Positions 50,701-62,800 of a stretch of DNA of 64,000 nt are shown one piece after another. Made by a program: the position numbers and the translations under genes. Source of the stretch: Actinostola sp. cb2023 (taxonomy: Eukaryota > Cnidaria > Anthozoa > Actiniaria > Actinostolidae); NCBI GenBank assembly GCA_033675265.1, contig JAUJYZ010000222.1, positions 526,001 to 590,000 of the forward strand, read 5' to 3'. How positions within the stretch are numbered: position 1 is the first letter of the stretch; every line of letters starts with the position of its first letter. The notes under the pieces were generated by a model that was given only the letters and a program-made list of their open reading frames with translations, ran no database searches and was not told the DNA's origin.

Positions 50701-53700
50701 AAGCTTCAGCTTTGATGTGAAGTACTTTATTGACAAACTTACGAAAGCCTAGTACGTTCGTTAAGTACCCTAATGCCATATATGGCAATACCATATTAGG
50801 TAATATGAATCATGACATCTTTCTCCTTGAGTCTAAAATACTCAGTATCAATGTAAACAAACTGTTCAATGTCTGTGACAAATTGTCTTAAACAAAAATG
50901 ACTTATAAGGATATACTTATCTAACAGTTCACAACTAATGTTTATAAATCAAGCCTTTGTGGTCTTTTGACAATACGGCCTGATCTGGTTGCATAGTTCT
51001 GGTCTTGACAATGCTCTGTTTCTTTACTTGGAGCAAGGTCTTCTGGTTCCTGTGGTTCTTGTGGTGCAACTGTGGGTAGTGGGTCTGTGTTAGTTGGATC
51101 TCTTGCATCAAGGATGTCCCGCCTGTTCCTCCTATACTGACTGCCATTAACATCTACAATGTATGACCGTGGCTGTTCAGTCTTAGCTGTAACTGTTCCA
51201 GGAATCCATATGTTCTGACTTTCATCTCTAAGGTGTATCTGATCTCCTGGTCGCAGTGGGTTGAGGGGCTTGCTGCCCCGGTCGTAATATTCTTTCTGTT
51301 TCACCTGTCGTTCCTGTAGGTTCTGCGTCACCTGTCGATAGTTATAGGATGAAGGGTGTAGGAGACTCCCACTGGTTGGCAGTAGGGTTCGAGTCCTTCT
51401 ACCCATTAACAACTGTGCCGGTGATAGGCCAACTCCTTCAATTGGGGTGTTCCTGATATTCAACAGTGCAAGATTTGGGTCAGACCCATCATACTTGGCC
51501 TTCTTCAGGATTTGCTTAGCAGTCTGGACAGTGCGTTCGGCCAATCCATTTGACTGTGGGTACCTGGGCGATGAGGTAATGTGTTTGAAGTGATATTCTT
51601 GTGAGAAATCATGAAATTGTGAACTGGCGAACTGTGGCCCATTGTCGGTGATTATCTCATCTGGGATGCCATGCCTTGCAAGGTGTGGTTTCAGGTGTCT
51701 GATTATGGCAGCACTAGTAGTGCTAGTGAGCTTTGTTATTTCAAAGTACTTGGAGTAGTAATCTGAGATAACCAAATATTCCTCACCATCTAGGTGGAAT
51801 AGGTCTAGTGCAATGCGTTGCCATGGCCGTTCAGGGACTTCGTGTCCAATCATTGGTTCCTTCGGCTGGTTGTTTCTAAATCGTAGACATGTTCCACATT
51901 TCGATACCATATCTGCTATCTGGCTACTCATACCAGGCCAATAGAGTACATCTCGAGCACGGCGCTTGCATTTCTCAATTCCAAAGTGGTTTTGGTGTAT
52001 TTTCTGTAGCATCTCGTTTCGTAGTAATGTAGGGACAATTAGTCGCTCCCCTCTCAGAAGTACTCCATTATGAGCAGTGATTTCATCACGTATATGCCAA
52101 TATTCTCTGATACTTAGCGGTGCTTTGCCCTTGTCATTAGGCCAACCTTCCATCACAGTGTTGTGGAGGTCTTGTAGTATTGGATCTCCTTTGGTCTGCT
52201 GCCTAAACTCTTCTAGTTTTCCTTCAGTAATAGGTAGATAATCGGTGATATGGACTTGGAAGTTGTCCTCTGGTGTTCCTCTGACGTCTGAAGTTGGGGC
52301 GCGACTCAGTGTATCAGCAATATAGAGGCTTTTTCCTGGCTTGTATCCAACAAGTAGGTCATATTTCTGTAGCTGGAGCATCATTCTTTGTAGTCTGGGT
52401 GGGGCCATCGTTAGGGGTTTTTTGAACAGGTACTCCAATGGCTTGTGGTCTGTTTCAACTTCCACCTGTTTGCCATATATATATTGGTGGTATTTAGTGC
52501 ATCCATAGACTACAGCAAGTAACTCTTTCTCAATCTGTGCATAATTTTTTTCAGCGTCGTTTAGAGATCGAGAGGCATAGGAAATCGGGTGTCCCTCTTG
52601 GAGTAGACAGGCGCCAAGTCCATATGAGGAGGACGCGTCAACGGATACTGTGACTGGTTTGTTGACATCATAGTATTTCAGTATATGTGGGTCGGTGACT
52701 TTAATTTTGATGTCCTGGAATGCGTGGTCATGTCGCTCATCCCAGTGCCATGCGGTTTCCTTTTGTAGTAGTTCTCTTAGGGCTTGGGTGGAGTTGGACA
52801 GGTTTGGTAGAAATTTTCCAAGGTAGTTCACCATTCCCATGAACCTCTGCAACTCTTTGATATCTGTCGGGACTTTCATTTCAGCAATTCCTTTGACTTT
52901 ATCTGGGTCTGGCTTTACTCCTTCTGCAGTAATGATGTGTCCAATATAGGATAGCTCGTCTCGTAGGATCTTGGGCTTCTCCTTGTTCAGCTTTAGATTA
53001 ATGGCTCGAGCTCTCTTTAGGACCTTGGCCAATCTGTCGTTGTGTTCTTTTTCGTCTCGACCCCAGATTAGTATGTCGTCCACTATTTCATCACACCCCT
53101 CGATGTCTTCAAAAGCTTGTGACATGCGTCGCTGAAATACCTCTGGCGCTGAGTTAATTCCAAAAGGCATCCTGTTGAATTTATACCTCCCAAAGGGTGT
53201 GTTAAACGTGGTAAGGTTACTGCTGTTGTCATCTAGCTTGATGTGCCAGAGAACCCTGCTGAGGCATCCAGTGTGCTGAAGTACTTTGCACCACTAAGCT
53301 TTGTAGCTACTTCTTCGATAGTTTTCATTGGGTAATGTTCTCTTTTGATGGCTTTGTTCAAGTCTCTTGGATCCAAGCAGACTCTCAATTTTTCATTACG
53401 TTTCTCAGTGATGACATATGAATTAACCCATTCAGTTGGTTCAGTTACTTTCTCTATGACATCTAGCTGTTCCATTCGTTTCAGCTCCATTTCGAACTTG
53501 TCACGCAGGGCAAACGGTACCTTTCGTGGCGGATGAATGACGGGAGGAACTGTCGGGTCTATCTTAATACTGTATTCTCCACTGAGGCATCCGAGACCTT
53601 TGAAGACATCTTCATACATAGCCATTATTTCGTCTGCTTTGGCGGTAATTGTCGCTTCCGCTGAATCTGTCGATTCTGGTCTGTTGGCAGGATTGCGTGA

Positions 53701-56700
53701 CATGTTTACGTCGGGTTTGCTCGAGGTCAATGTGTAGACACGTTGAACTAAATTTAATTCCAAACATGTCGCTAGGCCTAGTACTGGTGGACTGTCCATG
53801 TCTTGATTAGTTATCTGGAACTCTATGGGGTAATATTTTCCTTTGTAGGTGATCAGCAGAACGGCTTTTCCAACGACTTTGATTGTATGACCGGAGTAAG
53901 ACACTAACTTTGATCCAGCTTTTGACGGTTGTGCTTTGGAAATCGTTCGGTAGATTTTCTCAGGCATCACGTTACATTGGGCGCCGGTATCTATTTTGAG
54001 GCTGATGGACCGTTGTTCGATGTCCAAAGTTATCCTCCATTCGCTTTGCTGGCGTTCTGTTGAAATAGTTCCAACAAAAAGTTCTTCTGATCCGTCGGAT
54101 TCGTGTTGTTGCTCAACCGAGTGTATGTCATTCCGCTTGGCTCGACAAACACTTGCGAAGTGATTTTCGCGATGGCATTTATGGCACGTTTGACCAAACG
54201 CGGGACATTTTCTGAACTCGTGTATTTTCCCACATCTATAACACGGTTTGTTGGACGGTTGGTTCGAAGGTTGTCGTTGATTCGGTTGTTTACTGTAATT
54301 TCTCTGTGACTGAATGGCGTGTAGTGGCTGTTCAACCGGACCAAGGCTCTGTGATTGAACTTTGCTCATTTCTGCTGAACGACACAAGTTGATTGCCTTT
54401 GTTAAGGTCACATCCTCTTCGCTCAGCAATTTCTCTCGAACTTTTCCGTCAAGAATTCCACATACAATGCGGTCTCGTATTAGCGAATCGGTCAATTCGC
54501 TGAACTCGCAGGATTTGGCTAGCTTTCGTAGCTCTGTGACATACCTGTCAATCTTCTCGTCTGGCTCTTGACATCTCGTGTTGAATTTATGTCGTTCGTA
54601 CGTGACGTTTTTTCGCGGGTTACAATACGCTTCAAACTTCTTTATTAGTGGCTTGACCTTGTTGGCCTCCGCTTCTTCGAACGTAAATGTGTTATAAATC
54701 TCTAACGCATCCTCTCCTGCAATGGTAAGAAAGGTCGAGTACTGTATTTTCTCGTCTTTCCTGTCTCGTCCGGTGGCGTTCATGTAGAGGTTGAACTGTT
54801 GTAGCCATCGCCTCCAATTGTCTGCAACGTTTCCTTCAAAGGACAAAGGTTTCGGGGGCTTCAGAGAATCCATGTCGGTTGATAAAATCGGCGTGTTTCG
54901 TTTCTGACACCATGTAAGCTTCAGCTTTGATGTGAAGTACTTTATTGACAAACTTACGAAAGCCTAGTACATTCGTTAAGTACCCTAATGCCATATATGG
55001 CAATACCATATTAGGTAATATGAATCATGACAATTATATCAGGGTAAATTTTACGTTTGGGCTGCCAGATTGTGATCGTTATACCGGGAATATCGTTATA
55101 TCGAGTATCGTTACATCGGGATTTTTCTCCATACATTTACTGTAACATTTGCCGAGCTGTCAAATGTTGATCGTTATACCGGGAACATCGTTATATCGAG
55201 TATCGTTATATCGAGGTTCCACTGTAATCTACAATGTGAAAAGAGGTGAAATGCCACCGTAGATTGCCGTCACTGACTTCAACGGTCATTTCAAACATTA
55301 TTCATCAGTGTGCGTGTGCCATCCTCATTGTCAAAAACATCTGCTGCTTATACTCTCTACTTATTATAAAGCTAAAGTGCTGCATCATGCCTTGCTATTT
55401 TGGTGCGAATTGAGCTGCCTACTTTTAACATTACTAGAGCCTGCTGCTCAAAAACCTAGTGACTCAGTTTGATTTGACTGAATGACATGGCACATTTGAG
55501 GTTTTTACAGTCGTAATAAATGTACTTTTTTGTCTGTCTGTACAGAACAAGATCAGAGAGAGAGGGCAATCAATGATGGTAGGATAGGACCATTGGTTGT
55601 TGGTATTGATAAGAGTAGTCTATGTGGATCTATGAGCATCAAGGATAACATTGAGGTACTAAACAAACACTGGAGTTGCTGTATTTTTCTCCTAATAATA
55701 TAAGGGGTCTGACTGCAATAACAATGTGATTGGTGATCAAAATGCAAATTCTCCTCTTGAATTCAAAGAACCCACAGGAGAATTTAAGTTTTGATCAGAA
55801 GTCAGTTATGCTGTTATTGCATGGAGCCCTAGTTAGATAAGCTTAGGGTTGGGTGGCACAAAGTGAGGGTCTAGCTACTCCAGCCTAGGCCTCTCACAGT
55901 GGTAACCATGGCAACCCTGTCAGTCCAGTACATGACATCAATCACACTGTATGATCAGAGGAAAAAAACATGCAAATGTAAGAAGGGGGTGGGGAGGGAG
56001 GGGCAACAAGGATCCACTAAAATATAATAAAAGAAAGTCTAGATGGTCAGCACAAAAGACAGTTATGAGGTTGAGGTTATCCACTCATTCATCTATCCAT
56101 TTTGTACATTCCATTCATAAATTCATCCAGTCATTCACTCACTCATTCATTTGTACATACATGTACACACATTCATTAATTCATCTGGAGATGAGATAAG
56201 ATGTAGCAAGGATATTTACTCTAAGTACTCCAAATATCTATTTCAGCTTGAAAGCCAAAGTAACTTCAGCAGTGTAAGAACCAACATTTGTGTTTGCAAA
56301 GGTAGGTATCCCTATTCAAACTATCTTTCCTGACAGTTGGGTACCCTATTTGCAACAGAAAGGGAGCATGCCTGGCAGAAATTGGGCTTCCTGTGGTGCT
56401 GATGTATTGAGGTTTGGGCTTCCTGTGGTGCTAACTTTGGGCTTCCTGTGATGCTAAAGTATTGTGATTTGGGCTTCCTGTGGTGCTAATGTATTGTGAT
56501 TTGGGCTTCCCCCTGTGGTGCTAATGTATTGTGATTTGGGCTTCCTGTGGTGCTGATGTATTGAGGTTTGGGCTTCCTGTGGTGCTAATGTATTGTGATT
56601 TGGGCTTCCTGTGATGCTAAAGTATTGTGATTTGGGCTTCCTGTGGTGCTAATGTATTGTGATTTGGTCTTCCTGTGGTGCCGATGTGTTGAGGTTTGGG

Positions 56701-59700
56701 CTTCCTGTGGTGCGGGCGTATTGAGGTTTGGGCTTCCTGTGGTGCTGGAGTATTGAGGATTGGGCTTCCTGTGGTGCTAATGTATTGAGGTTTGGGCTTC
56801 CTGTGGTGCTAATGTATTGTGATTTGGGCTTTCTGTGGTGCTAAAGTATTGTGATTTGGGCTTCCTGTGGTGCTAATGTATTGTGATTTGGGCTTCCTGT
56901 GGTGCTTATGTATTGAGGTTTGGGCTTCCTGTGGTGCTAATGTATTGTGATTTGGGCTTCCTGTGGTGCTAATGTATTGTGATTTGGGCTTCCTGTGGTG
57001 CTAAAGTATTGTGATTTGGGCTTCCTGTGGTGCTAATGTATTGTGATTTGGGCTTCCCCCTGTGGTGCTAATGTATTGTAATTTGGGCTTCCTGTGGTGC
57101 TAAAGTATTGTGATTTGGGCTTCCTGTGGTGCTAATGTATTGAGGTTTGGGCTTCCTGTGCAGCTGTATTCAGTATTGCTGGGTTTCAATCAGCTGATAA
57201 AAGTCCTTGAATCTCATTATCAGGCCCAACATGTTATCTCAAGCAGAATGAATTCTATTGAAAACTTGCAATTCAGCTGATAAAAATTCTGCACGAGTCC
57301 AAAAATGACCTGGAACACAGCAACTGTGTTAAAGTGCTCCTAACCCCTTTTACAATTGTATTAAAAATTGAATGTACATGAACTGATCAGGATTAAGTTT
57401 TTTCTTTGTTTGAACCTTGCATTTAGGAGTTATGGAGGTTTGAAATCTGGATATGCAAATCAGATGACGTCACCCCGGGCTTCATTTATTATACAAAAAC
57501 GCCCTTGTGCAAATTATTAACATTTTTGAACTTGTAAAATATTTTTACAAACTATATAAATGATTTCATATAAAATTTTCCCCCATATCGGGGAAGAGAT
57601 CTACTGAAAACAATGAATTAAGTTAGGTAAAAAGCCCGGGGTGATGTCATCGAATTAAAATATCGAGATTTCAAACAACTATAACTCCTAAATGCGAAGC
57701 TCAAATGAAAAAACACTTAACCCTATAGCTGATCAGTTCATGAACATTCAATTTTTAATACAATTGTAAAGGGGGTTAGGAGCACTTTAAGCATTGCTTT
57801 TCATTTTGCCCGCCATCGTGTTTTGATCCTATGGAATCCCAGCTGATTAGCTGTCACATTCAGTCAACCACAATGTAATAATAATTGCAGTAAGGGTTGC
57901 AAGGCATATATTTTGCAGCCAGTATTGCATTACTTAAGAACTGAAAAAGGAAAAAGTTTTGATCTTTATTTATTTATAATTAAATAATATTATTCTGTTT
58001 TAGGTAAATTCATGTTTGAAATTCTGCTGGGATCAAAAGGAATCATGCAGCTTGGTTGGGCAACTTTAAACAGTACATTTACCAATGAGGTACAGTACTA
58101 TGTTGCTTTTAACATTAAATTATTAATTAATATTATATACCAGTCAGCACTCTTTAAGGGTCACGCAAATATCACACAAATCTTGAAATCTCAGCATTTC
58201 AAAACAGAGTCTCAGAATCTCAAATTTTCAAATCTGGTTCGCAATTCAATCCAAAGTTAGCCAAATTCTCAGCATTAAAATAACTGAGAAGAATTGACAA
58301 CAATAATAACATACATTGTGTGGGAAAAAACTAATTCCTACAAGGCTTGTGGTGCTGAGTAAAGTCTCAGGCTTGGATATATTGGAGTATGGAGTCTCAG
58401 TCTTGTACTTCTGAACACAGATCTCGCTCGGTGAGTCTCAGCTCAGATACTAACATAGACATAATGTACATGTAATCTGTAGGAGGGAGTTGGAGATACT
58501 CCTGATTCCTTTGCTTATGATGGCCACAGGGTACGCAAATGGAATGCTTCCACAGCAAAATATGGAGAGGTAATCAACTTGTGGATAATTTTCACCTCAT
58601 TAAACTCCCAGCCTCACTGCTTGATTGTGTTATATTTGAATACAGGAATGGATGGCTGGAGATGTCATTGGATGCTCGATAGATCTAAACAAGGGAGAAA
58701 TATCCTATTGCAGGTATAAATCCTGTATTATTACAGTGCATGTACAGTCACAGGACATAAGTATTCGTCAGTTTCGAAAATCGCACGCGAAATTTGCAGA
58801 CGCGTTCGCCCAGTCAGCGCAGGATTGATGAATTATGTAAACAATTATGTATCAACTCACCAAAATCGCGAAAAATCTTTGCAATATGGACTATATTAAG
58901 TGAAATACAAGCCGTTTTATTAGCACCACTCAATCCAGTTTTCTTTGACGATCGAATGTCTTACACATATCTTAAAAAGTTTATTTTTTAATGTAATTAT
59001 TTGTGAAAATGCTTTGATTTTTGGTTATGGGCCGTAAATCGGCTGAGCTGAGCGAAGAAAAGAAAAACATTATCGTAGAGTTATCAAAATCTGTGTAAAA
59101 CAAGTCAGAGCTGGCAAGACTGGTTGGGATACCCAGAACAACTATTACAAGCCTTCTGAAGAGAGTACAAACAACCGGCTCGACAAAGAACTTAACACGT
59201 AAATGCAGACGATAATTATTTACCGGGGGAGATAAAAACGCTCTAGTTCGACGGCCAAGCATGAAGATATAACAGCGAAGCTATAACGGGGAAAAACAAC
59301 ACCATTTCAGCGAAAAATATGTTCAGCGAACTCTGACTTTGGAAGGGTATAGAAGGAGGTTTGCGAAGAAGAATGTAAATAGTTAGTGAAGTGAATCAGA
59401 AAAAGCGATTTCAGTGGTTCAAGACAAGGAGAAACTGAACAGTAAACGACTATAGCCAAAAACCAATGCATTTTTACATCAAAAATAAACTTTTTAAGAC
59501 ATGTGTAAGACGTTCGATCGTCAAAGAAAACTTATTGGAGTGGTGTTAATAAAATGACTTCTTTTTCACTACTTTTAGTTCATATTGCAAATATTTTTCG
59601 CGATTTTGGTGAGCTGATACTTTTTGTTTACATTCATCAATTTTTCCTGCCTCAGCAGGCGGCTGCGTTGAAATATCGCATGTTTTCCCGCATTGACTTG

Positions 59701-59815
59701 GCGAATGCGTCTGTAAATTTCGTGCCCAATTTTCGAAGCTGACGAATACTTATGTCCTGTGACTGTATGTGTTAGTACATTGAAGTAAATAATACATACG
59801 TGTATGGTACTTCCT

Positions 59816-59853
<38 letters not shown>

Positions 59854-62800
59854 GAAGGAAGGAAGGAAGGAAGGAAGGAAGGAAGGAAGGAAGGAAGGAA
59901 GGAAGGAAGGAAGGAAGGAAGGAAGGAAGGAAGGAAGGAAGGAAGGAAGGAAGGAAGGAAGGAAGGAAGGAAGGAAGGAAGGAAGGAAGGAAGGAAGGAA
60001 GGAAGGAAAGGAAGGAAGGAAGGAAGGAAGGAAGGAAGGAAGGAAGGAAGGAAGGAAGGAAGGAAGGAAGGAAGGAAGGAAGGAAGGAAGGAAGGAAGGA
60101 AGGAAGGAAGGAAGGAAGGAAGGAAGGAAGGAAGGAAGGAAGGAAGGAAGGAAGGAAGGAAGGAAGGAAGGAAGGAAGGAAGGAAGGAAGGAAGGAAGGA
60201 AGGAAGAAAGAAAGAAAGAAAGGGGGTAAAAGGAAGGAAAGAAGAAAGAAAAGGAAGGAAGGAAGGAAGAAAGAAATGAAGAAAGGAAGGAAGGGAAAAG
60301 GAAGGGAGCAAGAAAGCAAAGTAGAAACAATGATAAGATAATAAGAATAGTAAATATTTATAGAGCATAGAGAAAGAGAAAGGAAAAGAGGGAAATAAGA
60401 ATTGAATCAATAATGAACTTCTATTAAATATGTATTGGAAGGAATGGCAAGAATCTAGGTGTGGCATTTGATAATGTGCGCTATGGACCTGGCCTGGCTT
60501 ACTTTCCTGCAGTGAGCCTTTCATATGGAGAATCATGCCAGCTTAATTTTGGAGCTTATCCATTTAAGTATCCTTTAACAATAAGTTAAACATCATTCTA
60601 CAAACAACTTGCTCCCTAAGGTGAGTATCCCAGGGGGAGTGGGGTTGGGGCTACCATATAAATGGGTGGGGCTGCCCATTATACAAGTACCTTGTAGTTG
60701 GTCCCCCTTTATAGGGTTTGAAACCTAAATCAACCACCATTAGAGTTATCCTGGTATCTTGTAAGTTATTTACCAGTAAATAACATTATGTCATTTAGAA
60801 TAGACCTTTTTACCAATACAGCAGCCATATTGAATTATGGGATGCCCAGGGTGCAAGCTAGTAACCATTTGGTCATGAAAAACTACGAAAATTTAATTTA
60901 AAGCAATGAATTTGTACAAAATCATACAACAATACACAACACATGTAGATAGTAAGTCATACAACACTATGGTTACAGTGAAATAGAAAAATAATATATT
61001 GACGCGACTCCACTCTGTACAGTTTTTGGGTCATTTGCACCCTGAGCATCCCATAATGTATTAGCCAAAACAATAGAATCCAAAATGGCCACCGTATCGG
61101 TAAAAAGGTCTATTGGTACACATTTCTGACAAGCATTCTTGGTGTCTCCCTAACAACTGATACTATTACAATTTACTATTATGAACTAATTAATACTAAT
61201 GCAATACAATGCACCAAGGAAGCTTTCATTCCCGGTTTCTTTGCTTAACAATAACCAAGATTTCCCATGGAAGGGTCCAAGCCATTACAAGATCCTCCAA
61301 TATCTCATGTTGCCAAGGCAACAGAACTAATGAATTGTCTAGATAGGTTACTACCTTCAGTAAGTACACATGTACATGTATGTCTAACGTTATGGTGGTG
61401 TCTAGATATAGGTTACTTACTACCTTCAGTAAGTACACATGTACATGTATGTCTAACGTTATGGTGATGTCTAGATAGGTTACTACCTTCAGTAAGTACA
61501 CACGTACATGTATGTCTAACGTTATGGTGATGTCTAGATAGGCTACTACCTTCAGTAAGTACACACGTACATGTCTAACGTTATGGTGATGTCACATGTT
61601 TTTAATGACATTATTTTTGCACAAGGTCTTACTGCCAGTGACAGTACTTAGTGATTTCCTTTGTTTTGTCCTTCTGAATTATTATTTAAACGAGTTTGAG
61701 AAGATATGCTAAAGTTGACTTTTTGCGAAACACATTGCACAAGAAACAGTTGTGAAAATAGTCCAGCATAGCATCACCTTTGGCTACTTTTTGGATAGTT
61801 GCTATGTCCAGTATGGAAATAATGATGTTTGTGTTGTATGTTCATGTGGAAGATTCTTATTCTCATTTGTAGCCTGGTCGAATTCCTTCCCTGCCTCCAA
61901 CACTACATGGCCGATCAGATACTCTGTCCTTTCTCACGATATCTCATGTGTTTGAAAAACTAGGTCCACTACTGGTGAGTAATGGACACATTCATGCAAG
62001 AACAGTGTAAGTGGCTTGTGATCAAAATTCAAATACTCCTTTGGAATTCAAACAACCTCAAGGAGAATAGACCTCTTTAGCTTCGTATGTAAATTGCCCA
62101 TTTCAGATCATGTGATGTAAACATGGTGTTCTCTGGAGAATTAGTCCTTTCAATATGAACAAATAAATTTCAGAGAATATCATGTTTACATCACATGATC
62201 TGAAATGGGCAATTTGCATACAAGCTAAAGAGGTCTATTTGGATTTTGATCAGAGGTCACTTAGTACATTGTTCTTGCACATACATGTACCCCTTCAATT
62301 GTAGCTACATGTAACAGGGGGAAAGAGTAACGTGTGTTCAGGGGTTAACATTTAAGAGCTGGGTACTACCGAGGGACACTGAGCAACTATGAACACAAAT
62401 TCACCTACTAGACGCATTCAAAACCTCAACATCTCATCTCATGTTTTGTTAGTATACTAAATCACAAAGCTGTCATTTTCCATTCTGATTCACAGACCAA
62501 AGGCTATGCTGTAGAGAATGTTCTCCTGCCATTTCTTCTCAAGTCTTGTTCAGGAGGAAATCCTTTGTCTGAACAACCTGGTGTTCAAAAGATGCTTGAT
62601 CTGATGTGGGTCTGTATGGAAGTAAGTAACGTCTAATACATGTACATGAAATTGAGAGAAAGTTCTTCTGGGGCCGGTTGTTCGAAAGGCGATTAGTGCT
62701 AATCCTGGATTAACGTCAATAGTTATTTTAAGAATTAATCCTGGATTAGCGCTAATCGCCTTTCGAACAACTGGGCCCTGGGCGTTAACCCTAGAAAGAG

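Larger units (their letters stand above)
50698..55032 (-). mobile_element. Ty3/gypsy LTR retrotransposon, 4335 bp
   Basis: Two 120-bp LTRs (119 of 120 bases identical), both TG...CA, flanked by the 5-bp duplication ATTAT (50693-50697, 55033-55037). Next to the 5' LTR (right side) lies a primer-binding site beginning TGGTGTCAGAAACG, and next to the 3' LTR is a purine tract. One gag-pol frame (54873-50942) is broken by a frameshift. Order: gag, two zinc knuckles, protease, reverse transcriptase, RNase H, integrase. There is no envelope frame. The very short LTRs and single frame recall the Mag-like lineage, but that assignment is from memory. The near-identical LTRs mean a recent insertion. Confidence 0.95.
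50378..55224. mobile_element. TA-flanked MITE (507 bp) split by the Ty3/gypsy insertion
   Basis: Ends CAGTGGAACCTCGATATAAC and its inverse, flanked by TA (50376-50377, 55225-55226). Interior words ATCGTTATA recur. The left part is 50378-50697 and the right part 55038-55224. TA target and CAGTGGAACC ends suggest a pogo/Tigger-type non-autonomous element. Confidence 0.88.
50291..55360. mobile_element. Outermost inverted-repeat element of a three-level nest
   Basis: Left arm (about 50291-50375) contains AAGCAGCAGACATCTTGGAC, TGACGAATAATGTTCGAAAT and GACCGTTGACGTCA. The right arm (about 55255-55360) is its diverged inverse (ACTTCAACGGTCATTTC, ACATTATTCATCAGTGTG, CTGCTGCTTA). Everything between arrived later. 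The outer ends are only approximate. Confidence 0.7.

Noticed and set aside
59575..60536. Leu-Pro-Ser-Phe and Arg-Lys-Glu-Gly frames
   Set aside because: Translations of the GGAA/GAAA microsatellite.
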